A stretch of DNA of 23,641 bases, taken from Desulfobacter curvatus DSM 3379 (GTDB taxonomy: Bacteria; Desulfobacterota; Desulfobacteria; Desulfobacterales; Desulfobacteraceae). Position 1 is the first letter of the stretch. Each line of letters starts with the position of its first letter. Shown here piece after piece: positions 1 to 8,943 of the stretch. The stretch covers positions 1 through 23,641 of the forward strand of contig NZ_KB893113.1 of assembly GCF_000373985.1 (NCBI RefSeq), read 5' to 3'. The notes beneath the pieces are model-generated. The model was given only the letters and a program-made list of their open reading frames with translations, was not told the origin of the DNA and did not search any database. A program made the translations under genes and the position numbers.

Positions 1-2
1 TA

Positions 3-1094
3 TCGTCCGGTGCGCACTTGATCCGCAGAATTTATGATGACAAAGGCAGGGTTAAAGATGAGCGATGTTTTGGAATAGACCAAGAACTTTGTGAAAATAA
101 AAACGGTAATCACGGGTTTGTTTACAAATATGATAACCATGGAAAAATTGAAGAACAAATCAACCTTGGGATTAACGGAAAGCCCAAAGAAAATGAATCT
201 GGTTACGCCATTGTTCGAATGAAATACGACAACAACGGAAATCAAACAGAATGGGCATGTTTCAATGCTCACAACCAGCCCTGTCTCAACTTAACTGATG
301 GAACCCATATGACCCGAAAGGTTTTTGACCATAAAGGCAGAATTATAGAACAGCGCAATTATGGCCTGTATGGGAAACCCATTGAGAGTATGGATGGAAT
401 ATACGGGGGAAGTTTTAAATACGATGAACGAGGAAATGCGACCCAAATAATTTTTTGGGGCCCTGACGATAAACCTAAGGAGATAGAAAAAGATACATCC
501 ACAACGATAAAAGATATGAAAGGCGTCGCAGGCATAAATATGACGTATGATGATCAAAATCGTTTGCTGAAAATGAGTTACTTGGGCAGAGGTGGAAATC
601 CTTGCCTCAATGCAAACGGTGTTTCCGGTGCTGTCATTACATACAATGCATCGGGAACACCGGATAAAAAATTTACGGATATCAGCGGACAGGAATGTGG
701 GTCAGATAAGGTGGTGAGCGTTAGCATTGTACCTGTGGATTCTCCAGGTTCAAAAAAGGGGGTACGGTCCGGCGATATCATATTAGTGTACGGCAGATGG
801 GAATGGTCAGGCAACCCATTGACAGAAAAAGAAATAGAGACTTTAATTGCGGCATTCAATTCTGGTGTGCGCCCTCTTCGTGTGGTGGTTTATAGGAACG
901 GTGAGATCATAGAACTGGAATTTGCAAGTGGGAAAATGGGCGTTCTTGTGATGGATACATCCATTTCCAACGATTTATTTCAAAAAGTAAAGGAATCTTA
1001 TCATCGTCATAAAGCTGAAAAGACAATCATAAGTTTTGGGTGTTTCTGGTCAGGATATAGGATAGGCACTTCCTCTTTGCCAACCAAAGCATAA
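3..1094 (+). CDS. YD/WG-like repeat protein with C-terminal PDZ-like domain (5' partial)
   Basis: The frame is open to the left window edge, so the gene starts upstream; the TTG at 18 is only the first start-like codon. The protein is built from about seven imperfect units of roughly 32 residues. Each has a YDxxGR/N turn, an E-rich strand, a GxxGKPxxN segment and an aromatic strand, resembling YD/Rhs-type or WG-type beta repeats (residues 5-225 counted from 18). Residues 232-312 look like a PDZ domain, with a 'GVRSGDIIL' carboxylate-binding-loop-like segment. The last 45 residues match nothing I know. PDZ domains bind exposed C-termini; the repeat part is probably a binding scaffold. The function and the missing N-terminus cannot be judged here. 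Confidence 0.75.
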   Translation, partial: SSGAHLIRRIYDDKGRVKDERCFGIDQELCENKNGNHGFVYKYDNHGKIEEQINLGINGKPKENESGYAIVRMKYDNNGNQTEWACFNAHNQPCLNLTDGTHMTRKVFDHKGRIIEQRNYGLYGKPIESMDGIYGGSFKYDERGNATQIIFWGPDDKPKEIEKDTSTTIKDMKGVAGINMTYDDQNRLLKMSYLGRGGNPCLNANGVSGAVITYNASGTPDKKFTDISGQECGSDKVVSVSIVPVDSPGSKKGVRSGDIILVYGRWEWSGNPLTEKEIETLIAAFNSGVRPLRVVVYRNGEIIELEFASGKMGVLVMDTSISNDLFQKVKESYHRHKAEKTIISFGCFWSGYRIGTSSLPTKA

Positions 1095-1290
1095 AAGAAG
1101 AATCTGCCATTAATCCTGGCTCGCGGAAAGATGATCAGTGAATTTGCCTTGCAGGCGCCCAACCAGAAAAATTTTGCCAGGCACCGTGCCGAGTTAAGAC
1201 TGTCATTTATGAGTTTCAAGGGTCATTGCCTTTAATTCCTACAAAAGGGAAAAGGTTGTTAGCGAACATAAACATAATTAAGGAGAAACC

Positions 1291-2409
1291 ATGGAGACCC
1301 CGGATAATTTGGATGAGAATGCGCCAAAGAAAATTTATCCAACCTCGGAGTTTGTAAAAAAAGTCAAGTTGCCGAAGTTCAAATTTAAAATACCGCGTAC
1401 CATTAAGATCCTTATGGTACTGGTGATACTTGCCGGTGTGGCATATGGGTCGTTTCTGGAGTATATCCGTCCCTATGAATACGGCATAAAGGTCAATAAA
1501 ATCGGTTTTCATCGTGGTGTGCAAAAAAAGGTCTATGAAACAGGCCTTTACCTGGTGCTTCCCTTTGGCGTTCAGGAGATGTACAAGCTGCCCAAGGCGT
1601 TGCAGGTTCTGGAATTGACCAATTCCGCCCAATCCGCCGCCTATGACACCAGAATAGAAAGGGCTGCCCATATTCAGACCTCTGACGGATTCTTTGTGGA
1701 TGTGGATGTCTCCATCATTTATCGCATCAGTGACCCCTACAAGGTGTTTACCGACATTGGTCCCGGCCGGTTGTTTGAAGACAACGGGATTATCCCGAAA
1801 ACAGAACCCGCCCTTAAAAACAATCTGGGCAAACTGACCACTGAAGAGTTTTTCAACAGCCCCATGAGAGTTGAAAAGGCCATGGCGGCAAAGCAGGAGT
1901 TAAATGAAGAGCTCAAAGACAAGGGGATTGTTGTTGAGTATGTCCTGGTTCGTTATTTTCACTACAGCGATGAGATTCAGAAAAACATTGAAGAAAAAAA
2001 ACTTAAAGACCAGCTCGTTTTTAAAAATCAGGCAGAGGCCAGGGCTGCCATTGAAGGTGCCAAGCTGACCAAAATTGAGCAGGAGGGCAAGGTGCGCGTC
2101 TCTGTTGAGCTTGAAAAGGGAAAGGCTTATGTCACCAGAAAACAGGCGGAAAAAGATCTGTACTACAGGAAAAAGATGGCAGAAGCGGATCTCCTTGTAA
2201 AGCTGGCGGAAGCGGAACAAATCCGTTTGAAAAATGAAGCACTCCAGGGAAAAGGGGCGGAACGTATGGTCGGGCTGAAAATGGCCGAGGTGTATAAAGG
2301 AATAGATATGGTCATTCTGCCCAGTGACGGGCCTTCCGGGGTCAACCCCCTTGATTTGAACAATGCCCTGGAACTCTTTGATGTCCGCAGCAAAGGAGGT
2401 AACAAATGA
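1291..2409 (+). CDS. SPFH/prohibitin-domain membrane protein
   Basis: This 372-residue protein starts at an ATG preceded by a strong AAGGAGA site. A charged N-terminal tail (1-37) is followed by one hydrophobic segment (about 38-57). A beta-rich SPFH/band-7 domain then begins at 'YIRPYEYGIKV' and runs to about 250. A charged coiled coil rich in Ala, Glu and Lys (about 240-320) ends the conserved part. SPFH proteins form oligomeric rings or cages on membranes and often act with proteases or other membrane complexes. The stop overlaps the start of the next SPFH gene by four bases (ATGA), so the two products are probably made together and may hetero-oligomerise, as HflK/HflC do. It is not recognisably HflK itself. 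Confidence 0.85.
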   Translation: METPDNLDENAPKKIYPTSEFVKKVKLPKFKFKIPRTIKILMVLVILAGVAYGSFLEYIRPYEYGIKVNKIGFHRGVQKKVYETGLYLVLPFGVQEMYKLPKALQVLELTNSAQSAAYDTRIERAAHIQTSDGFFVDVDVSIIYRISDPYKVFTDIGPGRLFEDNGIIPKTEPALKNNLGKLTTEEFFNSPMRVEKAMAAKQELNEELKDKGIVVEYVLVRYFHYSDEIQKNIEEKKLKDQLVFKNQAEARAAIEGAKLTKIEQEGKVRVSVELEKGKAYVTRKQAEKDLYYRKKMAEADLLVKLAEAEQIRLKNEALQGKGAERMVGLKMAEVYKGIDMVILPSDGPSGVNPLDLNNALELFDVRSKGGNK

Positions 2410-3428
2410 AAAAATTGATTCTTTTGCCGGCTCTTATCCTTATGGTTACGTTGGCCGGTTGCGTTCCCCATTCAACAGACAGTACAGAGGTGGGTGTCAG
2501 AACCATAAAGTTTTCCTTTTTTGGCAAAAAAGGGGTAGAAGAAAAATATTATGCCCCGGGTTCCACCTACTTTTTTATGCCCTTTATCAATGACTGGAAC
2601 ACCTTTGATACCAAACTGCAAAACCTTGAAATGACCTATGACGCCAATAAAGGTGACCGAAGGACCCGGGACGACCTGCTGTTTAAAACCATAGACGGCA
2701 ACGACATCAGTCTTGATGTTATCATCGTATATAAAATTGATCCTGCAAAGGCGCCCTATATCTTACAGCATGTGGCCAAAAACGACATGGATCTTCGACA
2801 GAAAATCGTGCGCACCATTGTCCGAAGCAAACCCCGGGACATTTTCGGTGAATTGAAAACAGAAGAGTTTTACGTGGCGGCAAACAGGGGTGATCAGGCC
2901 CGGAAAACAAAAGAGTACCTGCAAAAGATGTTCAAGCCCATGGGCATTGTCATTGAAAAGGTGCTGACCAAGGATTACCGGTTTAATCCCAAATATCAGA
3001 AGGCCATTGAGGATAAAAAGGTGGCGGACCAGCTGGTTGAAAAGAATAAGTCTGCCCAACATGCCGCCCAGGAAGAGTATAACCGTAAACTTGAAGAGGC
3101 CAGGGGCGAAGTGAACCGGATGATCGCCGATGTGGACGGGGAGTTCATGAAAGCCAAAATTGAAGCAGACGTCTATTATGAAAAACAGCAGCTTCTTGCC
3201 CAGGCCATTAAGGCGGAAGGGGAGGCCCAGGCCAAGGGCATCCAAGAGATGAACAACGCCATGGCCAGTGCCGGAGGCGAAGCGTTGGTCAAGCTGAAAA
3301 TCGCCGAAGCCCTCCAGGGTAAAAAATTGATTCTTTTACCGGTATCCGAAGGCGGGATGAATTTGAAAACAACCAATATTAATGAACTTATCGAAACTAT
3401 GGGGGTTAAGGGGCTTGGGAAAAAATAA
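2406..3428 (+). CDS. SPFH-domain lipoprotein, partner of the upstream SPFH protein
   Basis: This 340-residue protein starts at an ATG that overlaps the previous stop and has a GGAGG site. Its N-terminus is a lipoprotein signal: basic 'MKK', a hydrophobic core, and a lipobox ending LAGC with the acceptor Cys at residue 19. The SPFH/band-7 domain covers about residues 25-215. An Ala/Glu/Lys-rich helical region follows (about 210-300), with a repeated 'ALQGKKLILLPVSEGG' segment that resembles 'MVILPSDGPSG' in the upstream protein, which suggests they are paralogues. A lipid anchor on an SPFH protein is unusual; most have an N-terminal transmembrane helix. The two anchors would place the pair on the periplasmic face of a membrane, which is an inference. 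Confidence 0.85.
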   Translation: MKKLILLPALILMVTLAGCVPHSTDSTEVGVRTIKFSFFGKKGVEEKYYAPGSTYFFMPFINDWNTFDTKLQNLEMTYDANKGDRRTRDDLLFKTIDGNDISLDVIIVYKIDPAKAPYILQHVAKNDMDLRQKIVRTIVRSKPRDIFGELKTEEFYVAANRGDQARKTKEYLQKMFKPMGIVIEKVLTKDYRFNPKYQKAIEDKKVADQLVEKNKSAQHAAQEEYNRKLEEARGEVNRMIADVDGEFMKAKIEADVYYEKQQLLAQAIKAEGEAQAKGIQEMNNAMASAGGEALVKLKIAEALQGKKLILLPVSEGGMNLKTTNINELIETMGVKGLGKK

Positions 3429-3432
3429 ATTC

Positions 3433-3463
3433 TGCATTTTGGGTGTCTTTAGTTTCATTGTTT
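3433..3463 (+). repeat. Dispersed 31-bp repeat, copy 1
   Basis: This stretch between the SPFH lipoprotein gene and the next gene matches 21151-21181 at 29 of 31 positions in the same orientation. The shared core is GTGTCTTTAGTTTCATTG. At the second site the sequence leads into structured repeat units; here it leads directly to the next gene. Confidence 0.7.
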
Positions 3464-3492
3464 AAACCCTCTAAGCACAAGACGAAAAGAGT

Positions 3493-4803
3493 ATGTTTAA
3501 ATTCATCAGCAAAAGCCTTCTTTTGTTATTTGTTCTTGGGGTGGTGGTCTGTCCGCTTCTTTTTTTGTTTGGCGCGATTGATAAAAGTCCTGCCGTGGGC
3601 AAACCACCAGAGCTGTCATTTGATCAGATCAGGCGCATGGAAAAGCTGGTCCGCCGTTACAAACCCGATTCCATGGCGGTCAGACAGTCCCGGCAGGTGA
3701 AAATTTCCGAACAGGATTTAAATTTGATGGCCGCTTACGGTGCCTGCCAGCTTGTTGACCAGGTTGAGATCTTTCCCCAGATCCGTTTGTCCGGTCCTTT
3801 TATAAAGATCAGTACCACAGTGCAGATCCCCCAAACCCCTTTGGGCGAATATATCAACACGGCTTGTGTCCTGAACATAGAGAACGGCAGACCCCGGATC
3901 CATTCCATCGGTGTCGGATTTTTTACACTGCCCGGTTCCCTGGTCACATTTGCTCTGTCCTATTTGGGCCAGGCCTTGCTTTCACCTGATAATTATGAAT
4001 TGGTTCTGCAGAACCTGGATGCCCTGCAATCGGTTGCAATAAGTCGGCAGCAGTTAAGTTTTACCTATGATTGGAACCCGGACGCCTTGAACCGGTTGCA
4101 TGAAAGCCAGAAAACGATGCTCATTGCTCCGGAACACCAGGATCGCCTGATTGTATACACCAATGCGTTGGCCAAATTGTGCAGCATATTCAAAGAACAC
4201 TGTATTAAAAAAGTCGCCGTGGTCCGGGTGATCCGGCCGTTGTTTAAGCTGGTATTAGAGCAAAGTAAAGTGTCAAAAGATCCGATTGAGGAAAACAGGG
4301 CACTGCTGCAGACTATCGCTTTATTCTGCCTTGGCCGGGGGGTGGATCGTCTTGTGACCGAGGAAAGAGCAGCAAAAGTCATCCCGCATGAAAATATTGG
4401 TCTCATCCTTTGCGGCAGGGAAGATTTGGTTAAACATTTTTTTGTTTCTGCCGGGATCGCTGTATCCGGGGGCAGTAAGCTGAGCAACTTAGCAGGGCTT
4501 TCCAAAGAGGTGGATGATTCATATGGCGGAAGCGGATTTAGCTTTGCTGATCTGGCCGCAGACAGGGCTGGAGTCAGGCTTGCTGAACTTGCCACAGGCT
4601 CTGCCCAAAAGGCATCCGCAATACAGCAGAAAATGGCAGCCGCCAAAACGGAAGATCAGTTTATGCCCCGGATTGATAATCTGCCTGAAGGGATCATGGC
4701 GCTGCAGTTTAAAAAACGTTATTCTGATTTTGATTCAAAGGCCTATACCCTGGTTGAAGATGAGATTACGAAGCGTATTAACGCCTGTTTGGTCTATCAA
4801 TAG
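3493..4803 (+). CDS. Membrane-anchored protein of unknown function with DSYGGSGFSF motif
   Basis: I do not recognise the family with certainty. The 436-residue protein has one N-terminal hydrophobic segment (about 8-27, possibly an uncleaved signal anchor). A region resembling a beta-rich extracytoplasmic domain follows (about 68-150). Next comes a mostly helical part, then a striking motif at 341-360 containing DDSYGGSGFSF and ADLAADRAG. The Gly/Ser-rich stretch followed by an acidic helix suggests a conserved functional site, possibly near the membrane. The gene lies 64 bases after the SPFH pair on the same strand and 11 bases before cbiET. Co-transcription with the SPFH genes is plausible, but nothing here shows what it does. 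Start chosen at the ATG preceded by a purine-rich GAAAAGAG. Confidence 0.75.
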   Translation: MFKFISKSLLLLFVLGVVVCPLLFLFGAIDKSPAVGKPPELSFDQIRRMEKLVRRYKPDSMAVRQSRQVKISEQDLNLMAAYGACQLVDQVEIFPQIRLSGPFIKISTTVQIPQTPLGEYINTACVLNIENGRPRIHSIGVGFFTLPGSLVTFALSYLGQALLSPDNYELVLQNLDALQSVAISRQQLSFTYDWNPDALNRLHESQKTMLIAPEHQDRLIVYTNALAKLCSIFKEHCIKKVAVVRVIRPLFKLVLEQSKVSKDPIEENRALLQTIALFCLGRGVDRLVTEERAAKVIPHENIGLILCGREDLVKHFFVSAGIAVSGGSKLSNLAGLSKEVDDSYGGSGFSFADLAADRAGVRLAELATGSAQKASAIQQKMAAAKTEDQFMPRIDNLPEGIMALQFKKRYSDFDSKAYTLVEDEITKRINACLVYQ

Positions 4804-4814
4804 GAACTTTATGA

Positions 4815-6038
4815 ATGAATGAACCGGTTCATGTGATTGGCATAGGCCTTGGCCCGATGGATCTTACCGCATCCCACCTGGCTCTGATTGAAAGGGCTAC
4901 CGTTCTGGTGGGGGGCAAACGGCACTTGTCATATTTTGAGGATGCAAAGGCGTTAAAAAAAGAGATCTTAAGCCCTGTGTCCGGGGTGCTGGATTTCATA
5001 GAAGCGCATATGGGTGACGGGCTTGTGGTGGTGCTGGCCTCGGGGGATCCGCTTTTTTTCGGCATCGGCAAAACTTTGATTAAACGCCTGGGGCCGGATC
5101 AGGTCATCGTTCATCCCAATGTCACCAGCATGGCTGCCGCCTTTGCCCGGCTTAAGTTGCCCTGGCAGGATGCGGCCTGGGTGAGCCTGCACGGCCGGGA
5201 CAATATGCCGGCCCTGGCAAAGGCCATGGATGACAAGGACCTGCTGTGTGTGCTCACCGATCCTGAAAACGATCCCTGGGCTGTTAGAAAACAGGTGGAC
5301 ACTCATGAGTATACCTGGCAGATGTGGGTGCTGGAGAACCTGGGTGCCCCGGAAGAAAAAGTTTCTTCCATGGATGAACACACAAATACTCAAAAAGTTT
5401 TTTCCCAGCCCAATGTGGTGGTGCTTCAAAAAGGTGAACTGGCATCCCTGTCCGGTCCCTTGCGTTTTGGGACCCCGGATGACTGGTTTGTCCACGAAAA
5501 GGGTCTGATTACCAAGGCCCCGGTTCGCGTTCTCTCTTTGGCCGCCCTGGAACTTGGACCAAATAATATCTTGTGGGATTTGGGGGCCGGTTCAGGATCT
5601 GTGGGGATTGAAGCCACCTTGTTTTTGCCGGACGGGTTTGTGTATGCCGTGGAAAAGAATAAGCCGCGTGCCGCACAGATCACGGCCAATGTCGAGCGCT
5701 TCAATGTAAAAAATCTGTCCGTCATCCAGGCACAACTTCCAGATGGCTTGATGGATTTACCAAAGCCTGACCGGGTCTTTATCGGCGGCTCAGGCAAACA
5801 TCTGGGTCAGGTGCTGGATGTGGTGGCAATGGTATTGAATCCTTTTGGTCGAATTGTTGTAAATACCATATTGATGGAGACCCTGCACCTGGCGGTATCG
5901 GTGCTGGAAGAAAAGGGCTTTGACGTGAGCCTGACCCAGGCCCAGATCAGCAAATCCCGGAACATGCCCTGGGGGCGGCGAATGGAAGCGTTAAACCCTG
6001 TGTGGATCATCGCAGCAGAAAAAAGGGACTTATACTGA
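4815..6038 (+). CDS. cobL: Fused cobalt-precorrin-7 (C5)-methyltransferase / cobalt-precorrin-6B (C15)-methyltransferase (decarboxylating)
   Basis: This enzyme acts in corrin-ring assembly of vitamin B12. It transfers methyl groups from S-adenosylmethionine to C5 and C15 and decarboxylates the C12 acetate side chain. Residues 1 to about 205 are a CbiE-type tetrapyrrole methylase with 'VIGIGLGPMDL' at the N-terminus and 'VLASGDPLFFGIG' in the active-site region. Residues about 215-400 are a CbiT Rossmann methyltransferase with the SAM loop 'DLGAGSGSVGIEA'. The length (407) fits the fused CobL form. Three ATGs overlap near the start; 4815 gives the normal N-terminus. cobM does not follow directly: it lies about 15.8 kb away, next to a deleted second copy of this gene's 3' end. 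No cobalamin riboswitch is visible upstream. Confidence 0.93.
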   Translation: MNEPVHVIGIGLGPMDLTASHLALIERATVLVGGKRHLSYFEDAKALKKEILSPVSGVLDFIEAHMGDGLVVVLASGDPLFFGIGKTLIKRLGPDQVIVHPNVTSMAAAFARLKLPWQDAAWVSLHGRDNMPALAKAMDDKDLLCVLTDPENDPWAVRKQVDTHEYTWQMWVLENLGAPEEKVSSMDEHTNTQKVFSQPNVVVLQKGELASLSGPLRFGTPDDWFVHEKGLITKAPVRVLSLAALELGPNNILWDLGAGSGSVGIEATLFLPDGFVYAVEKNKPRAAQITANVERFNVKNLSVIQAQLPDGLMDLPKPDRVFIGGSGKHLGQVLDVVAMVLNPFGRIVVNTILMETLHLAVSVLEEKGFDVSLTQAQISKSRNMPWGRRMEALNPVWIIAAEKRDLY

Positions 6039-6115
6039 TCCGGATCAATGCCGGACCAGACAGCACCCTGCAGCATCAATTCGGAGCGCTGTGAAATATT
6101 ACTATTTAATACATA

Positions 6116-6226
6116 TTACTGCCCCCGGAATTTCTCATTAACATCATCCATGGGAGAGATACCTGCCATGACCTCTACAGAAAGCCCGGTGCAAAGGGCT
6201 TCTGCCCGTTGTTGAATTACTTTCAT
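6116..6226 (-). CDS. Small ORF (36 aa) directly behind the HEAT-repeat gene
   Basis: An ATG at 6226 lies one base after the stop of the HEAT-repeat gene and opens a 36-codon frame ending in TAA. The peptide begins MKVIQQRAEALCTGLSVEV and is acidic near its C-terminus; I see no known motif. The one-base spacing would allow translational coupling, the main reason to list it. It could equally be a chance frame, since there is no clear ribosome binding site of its own. Confidence 0.35.
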   Translation of the reverse strand: MKVIQQRAEALCTGLSVEVMAGISPMDDVNEKFRGQ

Positions 6227-6227
6227 G

Positions 6228-7208
6228 TCAATCCCAAACCTTGTGAAAATGAGCTGTTAATTCATCATCAGCCCTTTGTAAGACTTTTTTTTGCAATTGT
6301 GCTTTGAGCTTTTCATTTGTCCGGTAGATTACCAGTTCATTAATAATAAACACAGCACTTGCCCGGTCTTCTTCAGCAACCACATCAAGGAGCCATGAAA
6401 ACGCTTTTTCACTACGATGAAAAACAGCGCCCTTCAGGAAGACCTCTTCTTGTTTTCGTTTTAGCGGCTGTTTGTTCCAGCATGATCTAAGCACGTCCAG
6501 CGCCCCGTCAAGCCGGGATTCACCCAATGAAAAGGAAATGGCTTCGATCAGTTCGGCATCTGTTTCATTTTCAAGGAAACAGGATACAAAATCCAAAGCG
6601 TCTTCAGGTGCTACATGAAGCAGGGCGGTCAACACTTCAGCCGTAACATTGATTGAGGGATCTTTTTCAAGGGCCTTGGCCCGCAATACAGCTTCCGCAG
6701 CCTGGGGCGGGGTGCTGATCATTGCCCGGGCTGCCCCGATCCGGACTTGTTCTTCAGGGTCGTGAATGGCCGTTACAAGTTCGATCAAGGCACGGGGATA
6801 GGAAGTTTGGGACAGGCCCATGGCACAACTGACACGCACGTCAACAGCAGTATCAACACTCCCGCCCCATACCGGTTCTTTTTGCCGGTAATGAAGTCCG
6901 GAAATGAAAAAAGTGTAATCCTTGCAATCTAAATCCACCAGTGCCCTTGCGATGGCACCCTTTGCAATACAGTTTGGGTCTTTTTTAACCGGGTTTTTAA
7001 GAAAGCGCTGGTATGCCTTTAATAGATCTTGTTCCAGATCATAAAAACAACGCTGAGAACTGACCTGTGCCGCGCGGGCGACCATGAGGCAGTGAGGGTC
7101 GCCAAGCTGCTGTCTCACAAGCTGTTGAACGGTTTGAGGATCACTGTGATCACATTTCAAATTGAACGCTTTGATACGATCCTGTACCGGGTCCCGTTTA
7201 GGCGGCAT
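6228..7208 (-). CDS. HEAT-repeat domain protein
   Basis: This 326-residue, mostly alpha-helical protein has paired helices typical of HEAT repeats. The clearest are at about 125-240, such as 'DPEEQVRIGAARAMI', 'DPSINVTAEVLTALL' and 'DAELIEAISFSLGE', each with the Pro/Asp-turn-Ala-helix pattern. HEAT solenoids bind other proteins; no catalytic motif is seen. The ATG follows an AAAGGAG site. The gene runs opposite to the defence operon, so the 241 bases between it and hsdM probably hold two divergent promoters. Specific partner unknown. Confidence 0.75.
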   Translation of the reverse strand: MPPKRDPVQDRIKAFNLKCDHSDPQTVQQLVRQQLGDPHCLMVARAAQVSSQRCFYDLEQDLLKAYQRFLKNPVKKDPNCIAKGAIARALVDLDCKDYTFFISGLHYRQKEPVWGGSVDTAVDVRVSCAMGLSQTSYPRALIELVTAIHDPEEQVRIGAARAMISTPPQAAEAVLRAKALEKDPSINVTAEVLTALLHVAPEDALDFVSCFLENETDAELIEAISFSLGESRLDGALDVLRSCWNKQPLKRKQEEVFLKGAVFHRSEKAFSWLLDVVAEEDRASAVFIINELVIYRTNEKLKAQLQKKVLQRADDELTAHFHKVWD

Positions 7209-7449
7209 GGCAAACTCCTTTATCCAAGGCAGTGCAACTACCTTGAATTCAATCCTGTAATAGGGGGAATCCCTTTCCTACATTGCAGAGAATATGAAGA
7301 TTTTACCCGGCTGCCAATAGATTTTATCCTTTTCCAGCAATTTATCCTTCTTCGGATTAATTTTGATAATTATTTTCGATTTATTATTTGTTTTTTAAGT
7401 TGAATTGATTATAGGTTGTAGATCATAAATTCTTTAGTGAGCGGGAACT
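7209..7449. promoter_or_regulatory. Divergent intergenic region between the HEAT gene and the defence operon
   Basis: This 241-base, AT-rich spacer lies between two divergent genes, so it must carry the promoters of both. AT-rich blocks occur at about 7335-7435. TTGAAT near 7400 could be a -35 element for the operon, but I see no convincing -10 at the right distance. No strong inverted repeat was noticed. Confidence 0.4.
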
Positions 7450-8943
7450 GTGACATCAATGGATAACAAAGCGCTGATTGATAAAATTTTTAAAGATCCA
7501 AAGACCAAATATGAGCTTAGCGAATTTGACAGTCTTGGAAAGGCTGTTGATGAGATTCTTAGTATCTATCCAAAACAAACGGAAACCGGCAGGGATGTCG
7601 GTAAGATAAAATATTTTCTTAAAAGCATTGTTCCTTTTGCCTCCGGAAAAGAGGAAATCCAGGTGTTTGCTGAAGGCGGCAAGTCCTGTCCTGAAGAAAT
7701 TGTAAGACAGTTATGGGTTTATAAGCTTATTCACACCTATGGCTATCAGGCCGATGAAATTGAGTTGGAAAAAAGTGTCTATTTTGGTTCCACAGAGGGG
7801 ACAAAAGCTGCGGATATCGTCGTTTATACGGACAATTCAAAACAGACGCCCAAAATTATTGTTGAGGTTAAAAAGCCCAAACGAAAAGATGGTATAGAGC
7901 AGCTTAAAAGTTATCTGAATGCCGAAGGGTCGCCGGTGGGGCTGTGGTCCAACGGCAGCATCAGCGACCGGATTATTCTTTACCGGCCATATCCCAAGGA
8001 TTTTAACGATACCCTGTCCGAGTTGCCCAAACGGGATCAGCAGCCCAAGGATGTATTGACCGCCCGGCGGACCCTTGGCCATTTGGAACGGCATTTCAAT
8101 TTCAAAGAGATCATCCAGGGTCTTGAAGAACTGGTCTTGGCGGACAGTGGCAAAGATGAGTTCAATGAAATATTCAAGCTGATTTTTGCCAAAATCTGGG
8201 ATGAAAAAGAGGCGGATGAAAACCGGCCCGATAAAGAGGTGGAATTCTGCAAAGCGCTGGACCCTGAAATCACCTATGACAGGATAAATAATTTGTTTCG
8301 CAAGGCGTGTGAGGAGTGGCCGGGGATTTTCAGGGAGGGTGAGAATATTGAATTGACCAAACGACACCTGCATATCTGTATCGGCAATATCGAGCGGGTC
8401 CGGATCATGGGATCAAACCTGCGGATCATGGATGACGCCTTTGAATATTTACTCCCCACAGAGGCCAAAAAGAAAAAAGGGCAGTTTTTCACGCCCCGGC
8501 ATGTGGTGGAAATGTGTGTGCGCATGCTCAATCCCACCCAGAAAGAGTATGTCATGGATCCGGCCTGCGGGTCGGCAGGTTTTTTGCTCCATGCCATGGA
8601 GTGGTGCTATCCGGCGGATAACCATGCGGACCGGGAGCTGCGCATGCATAAATATGCGTCAAAGTATTTATGGGGCGTTGATTTTGAAGAGCGGGCCGCC
8701 AAGACCTCCCGGGCATTGATGCTCATTGCCGGAGACGGCCACACCAAAATATTCGGGCCGGATGTCTCCAGCCTGGACCCTAAAACCTGGCATGAAACCA
8801 TGTCCGGCCAGACCCTGATGCAGGAGCTGGTTAAAGCCAAATTACTGGGCCGGAACATAGACCCGGAGGACAAAGATAAAATTCTGAAAGACGACGACCT
8901 CTCCTGTAATCCTTGCCAATCCCCCCCTTTGCCGGCGAAATGA
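7450..8943 (+). CDS. hsdM: HsdM-like N6-adenine DNA methylase with N-terminal HsdR-N domain, first part (broken by frameshift)
   Basis: This frame holds the first 485 or so residues of a type I-style adenine methylase. Residues about 62-185 resemble the HsdR N-terminal (HSDR_N) nuclease-like fold: 'KAADIVVY' supplies Asp122 and 'IIVEVKK' supplies Glu139 and Lys141, a D-x16-E-x-K pattern typical of PD-(D/E)XK enzymes. Residues 344-360 (GQFFTPRHVVEMCVRML) and 370-380 (DPACGSAGFLL) are the target-family and SAM-binding motifs of HsdM. The coding sense ends near 8904; the remaining residues are out of frame and the catalytic NPPF lies in other frames. Start is GTG 7450 or ATG 7459; neither has an ideally spaced ribosome binding site. 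The enzyme would methylate adenine at sites chosen by the HsdS encoded downstream. Confidence 0.85.
   Translation: MTSMDNKALIDKIFKDPKTKYELSEFDSLGKAVDEILSIYPKQTETGRDVGKIKYFLKSIVPFASGKEEIQVFAEGGKSCPEEIVRQLWVYKLIHTYGYQADEIELEKSVYFGSTEGTKAADIVVYTDNSKQTPKIIVEVKKPKRKDGIEQLKSYLNAEGSPVGLWSNGSISDRIILYRPYPKDFNDTLSELPKRDQQPKDVLTARRTLGHLERHFNFKEIIQGLEELVLADSGKDEFNEIFKLIFAKIWDEKEADENRPDKEVEFCKALDPEITYDRINNLFRKACEEWPGIFREGENIELTKRHLHICIGNIERVRIMGSNLRIMDDAFEYLLPTEAKKKKGQFFTPRHVVEMCVRMLNPTQKEYVMDPACGSAGFLLHAMEWCYPADNHADRELRMHKYASKYLWGVDFEERAAKTSRALMLIAGDGHTKIFGPDVSSLDPKTWHETMSGQTLMQELVKAKLLGRNIDPEDKDKILKDDDLSCNPCQSPPLPAK
8905..8927 (+). other. hsdM: Double frame disruption at the methylase NPPF motif, including a run of seven C
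   Basis: Reading VILANPP needs frame 2 (8906-8926) while the upstream gene is in frame 1 and the downstream gene in frame 3. Removing one T near 8905 and one C from the run at 8921-8927 restores DDLS-VILANPPF-AGEM, a normal HsdM catalytic motif IV. So two single-base gains sit about 20 bases apart. The C-run is a typical slippage or base-calling error site; the first change is not in a homopolymer. Confidence 0.8.

Noticed and set aside
1131..1235. 34-codon ORF before the first SPFH gene
   Set aside because: Weak binding site, no recognisable motif, and the stretch otherwise looks like leader sequence; no support for a real gene.
6037..6048. Palindrome TGATCCGGATCA after cobL as terminator
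   Set aside because: It has no loop or T-run, so it would not form a terminator hairpin.
7029..7403. 124-codon plus-strand frame overlapping the HEAT gene
   Set aside because: It is antisense to the HEAT-repeat gene over much of its length and has no protein-like motif.
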